Below, in pieces: positions 1 through 9,521 of a stretch of 46,221 nt of DNA. Positions within the stretch are counted from its first letter, which is position 1. Every line of letters begins with the position of its first letter. Both the position numbers and the translations under genes were made by a program. Source of the DNA: Bacteroidales bacterium (GTDB lineage: Bacteria; Bacteroidota; Bacteroidia; Bacteroidales; UBA10428). Where the stretch lies: NCBI GenBank assembly GCA_016935435.1, contig JAFGQZ010000011.1:1-46221 (forward strand). Reading direction: 5' to 3'. The notes beneath the pieces are model-generated. The model was not told where the DNA came from, did no database searches, and saw nothing but the letters and a program-made list of their open reading frames with translations.

Positions 1-106
1 ATTCAATTTTTACCACGAAAGTAACATCGGTGCACAATAATCATGCTCGTGTGTGTCTAAAAATCTGTCATGGGTGTTTCATTTTTTCATTCCCTTCATT
101 TTAAAA

Positions 107-2251
107 TTATTTGGGGTATGCTATTCGGGCGTGGTAAATATTTTTCAGCCTTGTTTTAAATACTTCCTTCACCTTTTTAATGTCGCGAAAGGTAATATCG
201 GTTTCTTCAAACTGTCCATCGTCAATCTGTGAATTTATAATGGTTTCCACCAAATCGTCGATTTTCTGGGAGCTATAGCTTTCCAGGCTGCGTGAGGCAG
301 CTTCAACAGAGTCGGCCATCATAAGCACTGCAGTTTCTTTGGTAACGGGCTTAGGCCCCGGATACTGAAAATCTTTGGCTTCAACGGGCTCGTTGCTATG
401 TTTGCTTTGGTATGTCTTGTAAAAATATTTTGCAAGCGATGTGCCATGATGGGTTTCAATAAAGCTGGCTATGGGCGCAGGCAGTTTGTATTTTTTTGCC
501 AGTTCCATACCTTTATCGACATGCCCTATTATTATTTTGGCACTTTCCTTCAAATCTTTCTCGGAATGTGGGTTTGGCCCCCCACCCTGGTTTTCGGTAA
601 AATACGATGGGTCGGTAATTTTTCCAATATCGTGGTACAATGCTCCGGTACGAACCAACAGAGGGTTGCCCCCTATATGCCGGATTGCCTCTTCGGCAAG
701 GTTGGCCACCTGCATAGAATGCTGAAAAGTTGCTGGTGCCGACTCGGCAAGCTTGCGCAACAAAGGTTGGTTTGTATCGGAAAGTTCCATAAGGGTGGTA
801 TCGGAAAGAAAACCAAAAGTTTTTTCGAAAATGTAAATCAATAGGAAAGAAAGCATGATTAGCACCCCGTTTATAGCAAAATATTTATAGTTCGACCAGT
901 CCATAAGCGAAAAACTGCCCTCTTTAACTACCGACATGCCAAAATAAGTAAGCGAATAAGCTATTACAACAAACAATGCGGCAAGAAAAAACCTTGCCCT
1001 GTGGTAAAGGTTGGTAAGACTGAATATAGATACCATACCTGCTATAATATTAAGAAATACAAAATCGTAGCTGTTTGTAGCCATAAACCCGGCCAATAAA
1101 ATGGTTGTCATGTGGATAAAAAGGGCCACCCGCTCATCGTAGAAAGTGCGTATTATTATTGGGAGAATTGTAAAGGGCACAACATAGTAAAACCGCTGAT
1201 CGAACGACGAGGCTGCCGATGCAACAACAATCATCAGCACCATCATAAACAATATAAAACTGGTTTTCAGGAGGCTGTCGAGAATTTCGCGCCTGAAATT
1301 GTACAAAAACATATATACTACAAAAAATGTAATAAGTGTTAGTATTATCCTGCCTGCCCAGGCAAGAAAGGTGCTCACATTACCAAGCTGACTGGCATAT
1401 TCGCGCTTATACGATTCTAAAACCTGGTATATTTCCTGGGTAATAATAACCCCCTTCGATACAATAAGCTCGCCTTCCTGAATTTTTCCCTTTGTTAATG
1501 AAATACTTTTCAGCATATCATCTCTTTCCAGCTTGGTTTTCTCATCGTTATAAACAACATTATCAACCAGGTACCGGTTAAAATCGATATCGTTGAAAAA
1601 ATCGGCATAATTCTTTATATATCGGCTATTATCGCCCGAAACTTTCGACTCAACAGTTGACGTAATGTACTGATATGCCGATTTCATTGTATAAACCGAA
1701 TCGATAGAAACTTCTTCTGCAATATTTCCCTTTAATAATTTAATAACAGAGTTCCTTGTTAAGTCGAAGCCCGTTGCAATACGTTCCCTTATTATGCCTT
1801 TTAGATATGCACGCTCCAGCAGTTTATAACAATAATCAAGATATTTTTTCTGCAGTTGGGTTAGTTGATAATACTTTACATCTTTGAAATACGCTTCCTC
1901 GCCGGCTATATTAAACTCTCTCAGGGAATATGATACCCATTTCCTGTTAAAGTCGCTTTCAAAGGCTTTGAGCTTTTCGTCAAACACATAAGCATCGAAT
2001 TTAAAATAGGGCACGTGGTTTTTCAATACAGAATCGCGTTCTTTGGCCAGCTCGGTATCGGTTTTATAAATTGAAAAACTAAAATTTGCAGTAAGGTTCT
2101 CGTGTGCCCAGGGGCTCCCTTTACTGTACTCGCGATCGAATTTTCGCTCGCGCGGCAGCATATAAACAACAATGGCAGATGAAACTGCAAACATTGAAAA
2201 GAGCATTGTCCGTTTAATATTATTTTTAATTTTTTGAGAAAATATTTTCAT
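107..2251 (-). CDS. 7TM-HD family membrane phosphohydrolase (PgpH-like)
   Basis: 714 aa. One N-terminal membrane segment (about residues 14-32) is followed by a large extracytoplasmic domain (about 50-290), a block of about seven hydrophobic segments (about 295-480) and a C-terminal cytoplasmic HD domain. HD-domain metal ligands are visible: H511 (FQHSMQVANLAEEA), H540-D541 (GALYHDIGK), H577 (IIGHV), H601-H602 (ETHHGT) and D647 (MADSVEA). This order is that of the 7TMR-HD family. Members such as PgpH hydrolyse cyclic di-AMP, so a c-di-AMP phosphodiesterase role is likely by family, but the substrate is not proven here. Length is normal. The gene is divergent from the NlpC/P60 gene across a repeat-bearing 323-bp gap. 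No TAnnTTTG element is obvious before its start. Confidence 0.9.
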   Translation of the reverse strand: MKIFSQKIKNNIKRTMLFSMFAVSSAIVVYMLPRERKFDREYSKGSPWAHENLTANFSFSIYKTDTELAKERDSVLKNHVPYFKFDAYVFDEKLKAFESDFNRKWVSYSLREFNIAGEEAYFKDVKYYQLTQLQKKYLDYCYKLLERAYLKGIIRERIATGFDLTRNSVIKLLKGNIAEEVSIDSVYTMKSAYQYITSTVESKVSGDNSRYIKNYADFFNDIDFNRYLVDNVVYNDEKTKLERDDMLKSISLTKGKIQEGELIVSKGVIITQEIYQVLESYKREYASQLGNVSTFLAWAGRIILTLITFFVVYMFLYNFRREILDSLLKTSFILFMMVLMIVVASAASSFDQRFYYVVPFTILPIIIRTFYDERVALFIHMTTILLAGFMATNSYDFVFLNIIAGMVSIFSLTNLYHRARFFLAALFVVIAYSLTYFGMSVVKEGSFSLMDWSNYKYFAINGVLIMLSFLLIYIFEKTFGFLSDTTLMELSDTNQPLLRKLAESAPATFQHSMQVANLAEEAIRHIGGNPLLVRTGALYHDIGKITDPSYFTENQGGGPNPHSEKDLKESAKIIIGHVDKGMELAKKYKLPAPIASFIETHHGTSLAKYFYKTYQSKHSNEPVEAKDFQYPGPKPVTKETAVLMMADSVEAASRSLESYSSQKIDDLVETIINSQIDDGQFEETDITFRDIKKVKEVFKTRLKNIYHARIAYPK

Positions 2252-2574
2252 ATCCTAAGGCTTATTGTCAGAACAGTATCTAACTTATCAGATATCAATC
2301 GTTTAGTTAACGATATTTTGCCATCACACACCCTTGTCATCCCTAAAGGGATCAGCACGCAGGTCTTCCCCTTTAGGGGATTTGAGGGGTGAGTGTAAGT
2401 GTTTCGTCCATTACTTTTTTTTGTCTTAACTAAACGACATTGAATCAGATATTATAAAAAACAAGAATTTGATTGGTAAGATACTAAAAAAATGTTTCGT
2501 TGAATAAATTATTGGTTAAACAATCGGAACACTAAAGAGGTTGATTAAATTTATGCAAAGAACGAAAAGAAAAT
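2252..2574. repeat. Intergenic gap with double-hairpin repeat (copy A) inside 12-bp inverted repeats
   Basis: This divergent gap holds two neat palindromes: ATCCCTAAAGGGAT at 2339-2352 and TCCCCTTTAGGGGA at 2367-2380. They lie in a block (about 2328-2393) that, read on the minus strand, resembles 37127-37205. The block is enclosed by a perfect 12-bp inverted repeat, TCGTTTAGTTAA at 2299-2310 and TTAACTAAACGA at 2426-2437, which gives a MITE- or REP-like appearance of about 140 bp. There is no open reading frame of note. The rest, including about 2440-2574, is AT-rich and presumably contains the promoter of the peptidase gene, though no clear TAnnTTTG is seen. Confidence 0.6.
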
Positions 2575-3312
2575 ATGGGAAAAATAACTGCTTTTTTAAC
2601 CTTTGTTCCGCTCAGGGCAGAACCTTCGCACCATTCGGAGCAGGTTAGCCAGCTTATTTATGGCGAAACAGCCTCAATATTATCAGAAGAAAAAGAATGG
2701 CTGCACGTTCAAACCGATTTCGACAATTATACCGGTTGGCTGGAAAAAAAGGTTGTGCAAGAATATATATCTTACCCTATAGAAACACTTGCCACCGGGA
2801 ACTTCTTTATTGATATGGTACCATACGGCAATATTCTTATTCCTGCAGGGGGTGTTTTGCAGTTTAACCACAACAAAATGCTTGTAGCAGGCAATTATTT
2901 AAGCAAATACCGTTATGATGCTATTAATACACCTGTCAGCCTTTCCAGCTTAATAAATGAATTCTCGGGCACCCCATATCAGTGGGGCGGGCGCACAAGG
3001 TTTGGCATCGATTGTTCGGGGTTTACACAAATAGTTATGAAATGCCTTGGCATAAACCTTCCGCGCGATGCATCGCAACAGGTATTGGAAGGAATTGAGG
3101 TACCTCACATTGGTAAGGCAAAAGAAGGCGACCTGGCTTTTTTCGAAAACGAGCAAGGTAAAATTACCCATACAGGAATAATTCTTAACAACAAACAAAT
3201 TGTGCACGCTTCGGGATTTGTGCGTACCGACAGGCTCGACCAAAAGGGAATTTTTAACGGGCAGCTAAATGGATACACCCACAAACTGCAACGAATAAAA
3301 TCGTTCCTATAA
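2575..3312 (+). CDS. C40 (NlpC/P60) peptidase with N-terminal SH3-type region
   Basis: 245 aa. Residues about 10-65 look like a bacterial SH3 domain (ending in GWLEKK), a middle SH3-like region follows, and residues about 125-245 form the NlpC/P60 domain. The catalytic Cys is C147 in GIDCSGF, the His is H199 in THTGIIL and the third polar residue is H211 in IVHASG. There is no signal peptide or lipobox, so the protein is predicted to be cytoplasmic. Proteins with this arrangement (YkfC-like dipeptidyl peptidase VI) cleave gamma-D-Glu-diamino acid bonds in imported muropeptides, so a cell-wall recycling role is likely. The gene stands alone on the plus strand, convergent with cysN (24 bp between stops). 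The start follows an A-rich stretch typical of Bacteroidota, which rarely use Shine-Dalgarno sites. Confidence 0.88.
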   Translation: MGKITAFLTFVPLRAEPSHHSEQVSQLIYGETASILSEEKEWLHVQTDFDNYTGWLEKKVVQEYISYPIETLATGNFFIDMVPYGNILIPAGGVLQFNHNKMLVAGNYLSKYRYDAINTPVSLSSLINEFSGTPYQWGGRTRFGIDCSGFTQIVMKCLGINLPRDASQQVLEGIEVPHIGKAKEGDLAFFENEQGKITHTGIILNNKQIVHASGFVRTDRLDQKGIFNGQLNGYTHKLQRIKSFL

Positions 3313-3336
3313 AAGGAAAAACTAAAAAATTACCCC

Positions 3337-4620
3337 CTAAACAATCATTCCGGCGCAAACGGTATTATTGGTGCCTTCGTCGATTAAAACAAGGCTTCCG
3401 GTAGTGCGGTTTTTCTTGTACGAATCGAATATCAGTGGCTGTGTAGTGCGTAAAGTCAATACCCCAATTTCGTTTAAACCAACCGATTTTTCATCGTAGT
3501 TTTTTTCCAGCGTATTGATATTAATTTTATAATCGACCGATTTAATAATACACTTTACTTCTTTGGTTGTATGTTTAACAATGTATTTGGCGCCCGGCAA
3601 CATTGGTTTCTCGCTGAGCCAGCAAAAATTTACCGTAATATCCTGGCTTACCTGTGGCAGGTTTTCCTGTTCAACCAGCATATCGCCCCGACTGATGTCG
3701 ATATCGTCGTTAAGTGTAATAACTACAGATTGCGGGGGAAAAGCAACCTCCATATTTTGGGCGCCCATCATATCGATAGATTTTACAATGGAGTTAAAGC
3801 CCGAAGGCAACACCACAACCTTGTCGCCGGGCTTGAAAATGCCACCGGCAACCCGCCCGGCATAACCACGGTAATCGTGCCAGTCTTTACTTTGTGGCCT
3901 AACAACATACTGAACAGGAAACCTTGCATCGGAATAGTTCCTGTCGTTTTTAATATGTAAGTGCTCAAGAAGGAACAATAAGGTGGGCCCATCGTACCAG
4001 GGCATATTGTTTGACCGATCGACAACATTGTCGCCATTAAGGGCGCTTATGGGCACAAACCTTATGTCTTTCACATCGAGCCTGTCGGTAATGCCTTCAT
4101 AATCGCGGCATATTTTCTCGTAAGTTTCTTCGCTATAGCCAACCAAATCCATTTTATTTATGCACACAATAATATGGGGGATTTGAAGCAAGGATGCAAT
4201 AAACGAATGCCTGAGGGTTTGCTCGACCACTCCGTTGCGGGCATCGACAAGAATTATAGCCGCATTTGCTGTTGAAGCTCCGGTTACCATATTACGGGTA
4301 TATTGAACATGCCCCGGGGTATCGGCAATTATAAATTTTCGTTTCGGGGTGGCAAAATAACGGTAAGCCACATCAATGGTAATGCCCTGTTCACGTTCGG
4401 CACGAAGACCATCGGTTAGCAATGCCAGGTTAACATACTCTTCGCCTTTACTAATGCTAGCCCGTTCAATTGCCTCAAGCTGATCTTCAAAAATTGCCTT
4501 ACTGTCGTACAATAATCTGCCAATAAGGGTACTTTTTCCATCATCGACACTTCCGGCAGTTGTAAACCGAAGGAGTTCCATATTCAGATATCCGTCTTGC
4601 TTTTCCTGAAATTCAGACAT
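3337..4620 (-). CDS. cysN: Sulfate adenylyltransferase subunit 1 (GTPase subunit)
   Basis: 427 aa. GTPase motifs are intact: G1 GSVDDGKST (residues 23-31), G3 DTPGH (100-104) and G4 NKMD (155-158), followed by elongation-factor-like beta-barrel domains. CysN couples GTP hydrolysis to adenosine 5'-phosphosulfate synthesis by CysD. The length matches stand-alone CysN, and there is no C-terminal APS kinase as in CysNC fusions (about 630 aa). No APS/PAPS reductase or APS kinase gene is in the window, so the fate of the APS cannot be read here. It lies 54 bp downstream of cysD and is presumably co-transcribed. Confidence 0.96.
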   Translation of the reverse strand: MSEFQEKQDGYLNMELLRFTTAGSVDDGKSTLIGRLLYDSKAIFEDQLEAIERASISKGEEYVNLALLTDGLRAEREQGITIDVAYRYFATPKRKFIIADTPGHVQYTRNMVTGASTANAAIILVDARNGVVEQTLRHSFIASLLQIPHIIVCINKMDLVGYSEETYEKICRDYEGITDRLDVKDIRFVPISALNGDNVVDRSNNMPWYDGPTLLFLLEHLHIKNDRNYSDARFPVQYVVRPQSKDWHDYRGYAGRVAGGIFKPGDKVVVLPSGFNSIVKSIDMMGAQNMEVAFPPQSVVITLNDDIDISRGDMLVEQENLPQVSQDITVNFCWLSEKPMLPGAKYIVKHTTKEVKCIIKSVDYKININTLEKNYDEKSVGLNEIGVLTLRTTQPLIFDSYKKNRTTGSLVLIDEGTNNTVCAGMIV

Positions 4621-4674
4621 TGTTGGTTCTTTTAATGTTTTAATTATAATTGAATGCTTACAGCTTGAAGGAGA

Positions 4675-5580
4675 TTAAAAATATCCTTCTTTCTTCCGGT
4701 CTTCCATAGCAGCTTCTGAGCGTTTGTCGTCGGCCCTTCCGCCACGTTCGGTTGTGCGAGTGGCAGCAACTTCTTTAATAATATCTTCGAGGGAATTGGC
4801 CATTGAAAGTGTCAGTCCTGTACAGGTAATGTCGCCAATGGTTCGGCAGCGCACATCAAGGTTTTCAATTTTCTCAGAGTCTTTCATTTTCATGAAAGGG
4901 GCAACTGCCAGCCAAACCCCGTCGCGGTTAAATACTTCGCGTTTATGGGTAAAGTAGAGGTTGGGTATTTCTATTTCTTCCATGTAAATATACTGCCACA
5001 CATCCATTTCTGTCCAGTTGCTAATCGGAAAAACCCTAAAGTGCTCGCCCATGCGTTTTTTGCCATTGAAAATGTTCCATAGCTCGGGGCGCTGGTTTTT
5101 CGGGTCCCACTGGCCAAATTCATCGCGGTGCGAGAAGAAGCGTTCCTTGGCCCTTGCCTTTTCTTCGTCGCGACGGCCGCCACCCATAGCGCAATCGAGT
5201 TTCAGCTCTTCAATGGCATCAAGAAGGGTAACGGTTTGCAGCACATTCCGGCTGGCATTAATACCTGTTTCTTCAACAGCCTTGCCCTTATCGATAGAAT
5301 CCTGCACATACCTCACAAGGCATTGCACCCCGTGCTTTTCGGCCAGTTCATCGCGAAAATCGAGCGTTTCCTGAAAATTATGCCCGGTATCGATATGCAA
5401 CAATGGAAATGGCACTTTGCCCGGCCAAAAAGCTTTGCGGGCCAAATGAAACATAATAATCGAGTCTTTCCCACCTGAAAAAAGCATTGCAGGCCGCTCA
5501 AACTGCGAGGCAACTTCGCGCAAAACATAAATCGATTCGGCTTCAAGCTCCCGAAGGTGGTTGATATCGTGTTTTTCCAT
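4675..5580 (-). CDS. cysD: Sulfate adenylyltransferase subunit 2
   Basis: 301 aa from the ATG at 5580. The PP-loop ATP pyrophosphatase motif SGGKDS is at residues 35-40. HIDTGHNF and MGGGRRDEEKARAKER follow, all typical of CysD; the C terminus ends in DRKKEGYF. An in-frame start 18 codons upstream (5634) exists, but a TAnnTTTG promoter element at 5615-5622 lies between the two starts, so the transcript probably begins below the longer start. The length from 5580 is also the family norm. CysD performs the adenylyl transfer from ATP to sulfate with CysN as GTPase partner, in the cytoplasm. First gene of a cysDN operon. Confidence 0.95.
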   Translation of the reverse strand: MEKHDINHLRELEAESIYVLREVASQFERPAMLFSGGKDSIIMFHLARKAFWPGKVPFPLLHIDTGHNFQETLDFRDELAEKHGVQCLVRYVQDSIDKGKAVEETGINASRNVLQTVTLLDAIEELKLDCAMGGGRRDEEKARAKERFFSHRDEFGQWDPKNQRPELWNIFNGKKRMGEHFRVFPISNWTEMDVWQYIYMEEIEIPNLYFTHKREVFNRDGVWLAVAPFMKMKDSEKIENLDVRCRTIGDITCTGLTLSMANSLEDIIKEVAATRTTERGGRADDKRSEAAMEDRKKEGYF

Positions 5581-5614
5581 ATTATTTTGAATTCTAATAC
5601 TTGTTTTCGAAGCG

Positions 5615-5622
5615 CAAATATA
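5615..5622 (-). promoter_or_regulatory. Putative -7 element of cysDN promoter (TATATTTG)
   Basis: The minus strand reads TATATTTG, matching the Bacteroidota -7 consensus TAnnTTTG, about 35 bp before the cysD ATG at 5580. No clean TTTG is found at the expected -33 spacing. It helps decide the cysD start. Confidence 0.5.
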
Positions 5623-5919
5623 GCAATTATGCACAAAAACCTTAATTTTTATTGTATAACTGAACCCGGCTTAAACTTTGGTATCTAAAAAAAATACTGT
5701 TTTTTAATGTTTTATAGAAAAAAAGCGTTAGTTGTTAATAAATATTAATAGCATACTGAAATTCTTATTTATAATTTTATGCCTCGAAACTAACTAAAAC
5801 CACAAAATGAACACATCATTCCCTTTACACAGCATCTCCAGTTCCGTTTAAGTACAAATTGCCCCGATGGGCATGTCCGGGAATTTCGCACTTTTTGTTT
5901 TTTTATTAACAAACAATTT
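5623..5919. other. Gene-free AT-rich gap with a possible 14-codon leader ORF and hairpin
   Basis: The divergent region between cysD and the beta-barrel gene has no substantial gene. On the plus strand there is a tiny ORF at 5807-5851 (MNTSFPLHSISSSV) followed by a perfect hairpin TGCCC-CGAT-GGGCA at 5860-5873, then a T-rich stretch (5892-5905) just before the ATG at 5920. A short leader peptide followed by a hairpin and T-rich tract is the layout of an attenuator, but the T-rich tract is 18 nt beyond the stem, so this is only a suggestion. Confidence 0.25.
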
Positions 5920-6573
5920 ATGAATAAAGTAGTTTTATGCATTGTCGCTATATTGTTTCTTTTAAAAACACATGCACAACAAGTAAATTTTGGCATTAAA
6001 ATCGACCCTCAATTAAGCTGGTTCTCGGTAATTGGCGAAAAATGTACCGGCAAAGAAACGGTTATGGGAATAAACGCTGGCCTTGTAGTTGACAAAAGGC
6101 TAAGCGATAATTATTTTTTAAGTTCGGGGGTTTCTATCGCTACAACTGGCGGAATTTTGTCGTGTTCCGATACATTTTATTTGCTTTCTGAATATAAGGA
6201 TTACCCGATAGTACCAGGCACAAAACAATTGTACCGTATGCAAAACATACACATTCCCCTGGGGCTTAAATTTAAAACTGCCTGCAACCGGAAATTGTGT
6301 TTTTACGGCGAAACTGGTATCGGCTTTTTGGTACGTTTATATTCTGCTGTAGAACAAAAACCCGGAAACAACGACAAGCTTGGTGTTTCGGAAGATATTA
6401 GCCCGGTTAATTTTGGCTACCACCTGGGGGGCGGTATTGAAGTTTTGCTCAACGATATCAATTACCTTCAGGCAGGGCTGAATTTTTCACAAGGTTTGCT
6501 TAATGTTTTTTCAAACGACCAGATAACAGCTTTGCAAAACAGCATAAACCTTCGCTTGGCCATTTACTTTTAA
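5920..6573 (+). CDS. Outer-membrane beta-barrel protein (PorT-like type)
   Basis: 217 aa. A signal peptide of about 19 residues ends in THAQ, a cleavage site very common in Bacteroidota. The mature part has alternating, Gly- and aromatic-rich strands (NFGIKIDPQLSWFS, GINAGLVVDKRLSDNYFLSSGVS, NIHIPLGLKFKT, GYHLGGGIEVLL) and ends in NLRLAIYF with a terminal aromatic residue, as in small 8-stranded outer-membrane barrels of the PorT/OMP_b-brl_2 type. Function unknown; some relatives are T9SS parts, but I see nothing that assigns that role here. It is followed after 27 bp by another secreted protein on the same strand, probably the same operon. Confidence 0.75.
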   Translation: MNKVVLCIVAILFLLKTHAQQVNFGIKIDPQLSWFSVIGEKCTGKETVMGINAGLVVDKRLSDNYFLSSGVSIATTGGILSCSDTFYLLSEYKDYPIVPGTKQLYRMQNIHIPLGLKFKTACNRKLCFYGETGIGFLVRLYSAVEQKPGNNDKLGVSEDISPVNFGYHLGGGIEVLLNDINYLQAGLNFSQGLLNVFSNDQITALQNSINLRLAIYF

Positions 6574-6600
6574 CCTGCAAATTAAACCAAAATACCCATT

Positions 6601-7449
6601 ATGAGAAAAACAGCTTTTATTATCCCTATCATTGCATTAGTTTCATCATACGGCTTTATAAGTGCCCAAACATTGTTCGACGGGCAGAAAGCCTTTTCGG
6701 CCATGTTGAAACATAACGGCGGAAGCCCCGAGCAATTTATCAATGAATACACTTATAGGTTCAACAATAAAAACTACAATGCCCTGCAGGACGATGAGTT
6801 TGAACAGGCAAAAACCATCTCCGGTTTAAAATCGGAGGTAGAAAGTATCAACAACGAGAATGAGTATTTTATTGCCAGTGTTTCGGCTTTTGGAAAATAT
6901 AATTTTGAAAAAGCAGCTTTTGAATTTGCCCCTTTTACAGAAGAAACAAACATAGAAATACTGGGGAATGTTTTTTCATATCGTTTAACAACAAATACCA
7001 ATATAAGCCTGCGTTTTAACAATGGAACAGAGATTAGTTCGTTGCCAATGCCGTATGAGAAAGCCAATTATTTAGTGAAAATGCGGAAAGACAAAAGGAC
7101 CGGACATGTTGACAGGAAAGTACACCTGAAGATTTATTTTAACCTTACCGACATAGTTGAGATAGAAGATGTTACAGATACTAAAAAGAAAATTACCCTT
7201 TTTGCAAACATTACACACATTGAAGCCTACGAAAACAGTGAATACTTAACAGTTCCCCTTGCTAATATCTCAACTACTTACCAGGTTAAAAAAGAAAGTG
7301 AAAAGGCCAAAGCCCAGGAAGAGAAAAACAAAAAACCAGACGAAATTAACGCAGTAAACAACTTAAACACCTATCTCCACCACGAGAATGTCGATAAAGA
7401 ACTCAAGGCCAAACTAATGAAAACAGCTATTGAACATTATACCGAATAA
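6601..7449 (+). CDS. Secreted protein of unknown function
   Basis: 282 aa, not recognised. A signal peptide of about 22 residues ends in ISAQ. The mature N-terminal half contains a DEFEQ segment near residue 65. The middle (about 95-225) is beta-rich, with strands such as VHLKIYFNLTDIVEIEDV and KITLFANITHIEAYE. The C-terminal 50 residues are strongly charged and probably helical (KKESEKAKAQEEKNKKP, then DKELKAKLMKTAIEHYTE). There is no lipobox and no T9SS C-terminal domain, so it is predicted to be periplasmic. It follows the beta-barrel gene by 27 bp and may act with it. Confidence 0.65.
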   Translation: MRKTAFIIPIIALVSSYGFISAQTLFDGQKAFSAMLKHNGGSPEQFINEYTYRFNNKNYNALQDDEFEQAKTISGLKSEVESINNENEYFIASVSAFGKYNFEKAAFEFAPFTEETNIEILGNVFSYRLTTNTNISLRFNNGTEISSLPMPYEKANYLVKMRKDKRTGHVDRKVHLKIYFNLTDIVEIEDVTDTKKKITLFANITHIEAYENSEYLTVPLANISTTYQVKKESEKAKAQEEKNKKPDEINAVNNLNTYLHHENVDKELKAKLMKTAIEHYTE

Positions 7450-7480
7450 TACCGGGCAGAATGCAAAACAATTACTTAAC

Positions 7481-7505
7481 AAAAAAGGCTTAAACCTTAA
7501 AAGCC
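7481..7505 (-). terminator. Weak intrinsic terminator after the beta-helix gene
   Basis: On the minus strand, GGCTT and AAGCC arms (5 bp) around a 9-nt loop are followed by TTTTTTG, immediately after the stop codon at 7507. The stem is short. Confidence 0.4.
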
Positions 7506-7506
7506 A

Positions 7507-9414
7507 TTATAGCAATACAAACCGGCAACCCAGGGTTCGGGGGGTATTTCCCATAACTTTCAAAAAATAGATGCCCTTTTTATATCCGGTAAGATCGATG
7601 TGTTTAAAATTACCAGAGAATTCGCCTTGTTTAACCTGCTTTCCCATAATATCGAATACCTGATATTTATTGAAATAATTACTATTGCTACGAACAACAA
7701 AATTAATACTCCCCGATGCCGGGTTTGGAAACACATCGATATAGGGCAACGGTGATAATGTTTCAACCGGATGAGATACTGATACAGCTATTGGCTCAAA
7801 AGTAGGATTATTAATAATTGTTGTGTCAACTGTAACCGGCCCCTGTAAATGGCCATTTTTTAATACTATATACAAATATTTTGTTTTTGAGAACACATAA
7901 TGCTCATCGCGAATAGCATAAGCAATGCGGTAAACCTGTCCGTGTGTGCCCTTTTGGTTAATTATGCGTGGATAACGGGCATAGCGGTTTACAAATTTAA
8001 ACGAATCGTTAGGGCATGTCCAGTAATAATATAGTTTATTGCCATCGGCATCAAACGATTCATCGCCATCAAGAATAACCGATCCGCCAGGGGACATATA
8101 CACTGTATCGGCAGTATATTTTATTACGGGCCGGCGGTTATAATTATTATCATATTGTTCAAAAGCGCCAATATCGGGGGCATTTCCATTGGGCACAGTA
8201 TTCCCGTCGAAATCGAGCTGAACTTTATCAACCTGCACGCCTTTATCAATTAAAGGCGAGGTCTCTTTAAGATGAAAATCGAAGTTTGCGGCATCGACAA
8301 ACTGCGGTTCCAAAAGTCCAATACGGTTATCGTAACCTGTTCCTTTAACATTCTGGTAATTGTTTTGCATAATGCCTTCGGCCTGCTGAAAGCCGATATG
8401 GCTTGCCGATGCAAGGAAGGCGTAATTGTTCCTCATATCGCTATACCCCATGCTAACTGCCTGTATATTGTTGTAAAATGTTGAGTTGTAAATTCGCACG
8501 AGGGAGTCGGCCATGCCGGTTGAAACGCCCAAATCGAGCCCCTCAAACACACAGTTGTAAATTTCGTTTTTGGGCATTACATTAAAAACACCTATACGCG
8601 TATCTTCAAAGATGCAATTACGAAAAACCAAGTCCCAAACGCCCATGTGCACACTGGCCCCCCTTTCCAGCGGATCGTCTTTGGTCGGGCCTGCAAAAAT
8701 ACAGTTTTCGACAAGGCAGTTACGCGAGTCTTCTGCCTCGCCCGATACAATAATACCAAATTTATTGCCCGAACTGGTACGATCCATGTATATGTGGTGA
8801 ATATGTATATCGGTAAAAGGCTCTACAAACTGAAAACCGTCGCCACCGGCATTTATATCGCCGTAATTATACTCCTGGTTAACATCGTGAACATAACAAT
8901 ATCCTATTTCCATGTTCCGAACATCGCCTGTAAACATGGCATCGGTATCCATATTGTATATTTCGGTATTAAATATCCGCACATTTGTGCAATAATCGGT
9001 TTCAACCCCTTCGCCACCACCATAAATAATACAATTGTTTATAAGAATATTGTTGCAATAATCGAAATTCGCATCGGCCATGGAAAGGTTTTCTACCCTG
9101 AAATTGATGCAATTGTCGATACGCAGGGTAAGCCGCGAGTCGGGCAACATTCCATCGCCATACGAGCCTAAAAATACATTTTCTTTTCCGTTGGCAACTA
9201 GTGCAAATTCAACAAAATCCGATTCGGTTCCCCTTCTCATTAAATAGGAACCATTCGACTGTATATTAACCATCTGCCAGCTGGAATAAGGATGTTCGAG
9301 TGTTCCATCCTGGTTTTCATCGGCAATGTTTGTTGGATCAATATAAACCTGGGCTTCAATTCTTATTATAAATAAAGCCGTGAAAAATAACAAAAGAAAA
9401 AAGGGCCTATACAT
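7507..9414 (-). CDS. Secreted parallel beta-helix protein with T9SS sorting domain
   Basis: 635 aa. Signal peptide ends in IRIEAQ (about residue 22). Residues about 90-360 show regular beta-helix rungs (NCINFRVENL, NNILINNCIIYGGGEG, NCVFEGLDLGVSTG), the fold of pectate-lyase-like polysaccharide-active proteins. Residues about 430-520 look like a PKD/Ig-type domain (GGSVILDGDESFDADGNKLYYYW). The last 75 residues form a type A T9SS sorting domain (DVFPNPASGSINFVV, FDIMGKQVKQGEF, KKGIYFLKV). It is therefore probably exported by T9SS and anchored or released at the cell surface. No catalytic residues can be assigned. Last gene of SusCD locus 1; a TATTTTTG element at 9480-9487 (minus) may give it its own transcript. 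Confidence 0.82.
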   Translation of the reverse strand: MYRPFFLLLFFTALFIIRIEAQVYIDPTNIADENQDGTLEHPYSSWQMVNIQSNGSYLMRRGTESDFVEFALVANGKENVFLGSYGDGMLPDSRLTLRIDNCINFRVENLSMADANFDYCNNILINNCIIYGGGEGVETDYCTNVRIFNTEIYNMDTDAMFTGDVRNMEIGYCYVHDVNQEYNYGDINAGGDGFQFVEPFTDIHIHHIYMDRTSSGNKFGIIVSGEAEDSRNCLVENCIFAGPTKDDPLERGASVHMGVWDLVFRNCIFEDTRIGVFNVMPKNEIYNCVFEGLDLGVSTGMADSLVRIYNSTFYNNIQAVSMGYSDMRNNYAFLASASHIGFQQAEGIMQNNYQNVKGTGYDNRIGLLEPQFVDAANFDFHLKETSPLIDKGVQVDKVQLDFDGNTVPNGNAPDIGAFEQYDNNYNRRPVIKYTADTVYMSPGGSVILDGDESFDADGNKLYYYWTCPNDSFKFVNRYARYPRIINQKGTHGQVYRIAYAIRDEHYVFSKTKYLYIVLKNGHLQGPVTVDTTIINNPTFEPIAVSVSHPVETLSPLPYIDVFPNPASGSINFVVRSNSNYFNKYQVFDIMGKQVKQGEFSGNFKHIDLTGYKKGIYFLKVMGNTPRTLGCRFVLL

Positions 9415-9521
9415 GTTTTTTGGCTTTTAGGGTTTAAGTTTTCTTTTATTTTATAACAATAACATTCACCGGGGTTAAACAAAAATATAAAATCATGGTA
9501 AATAGTATGTTCCGACGAGAA

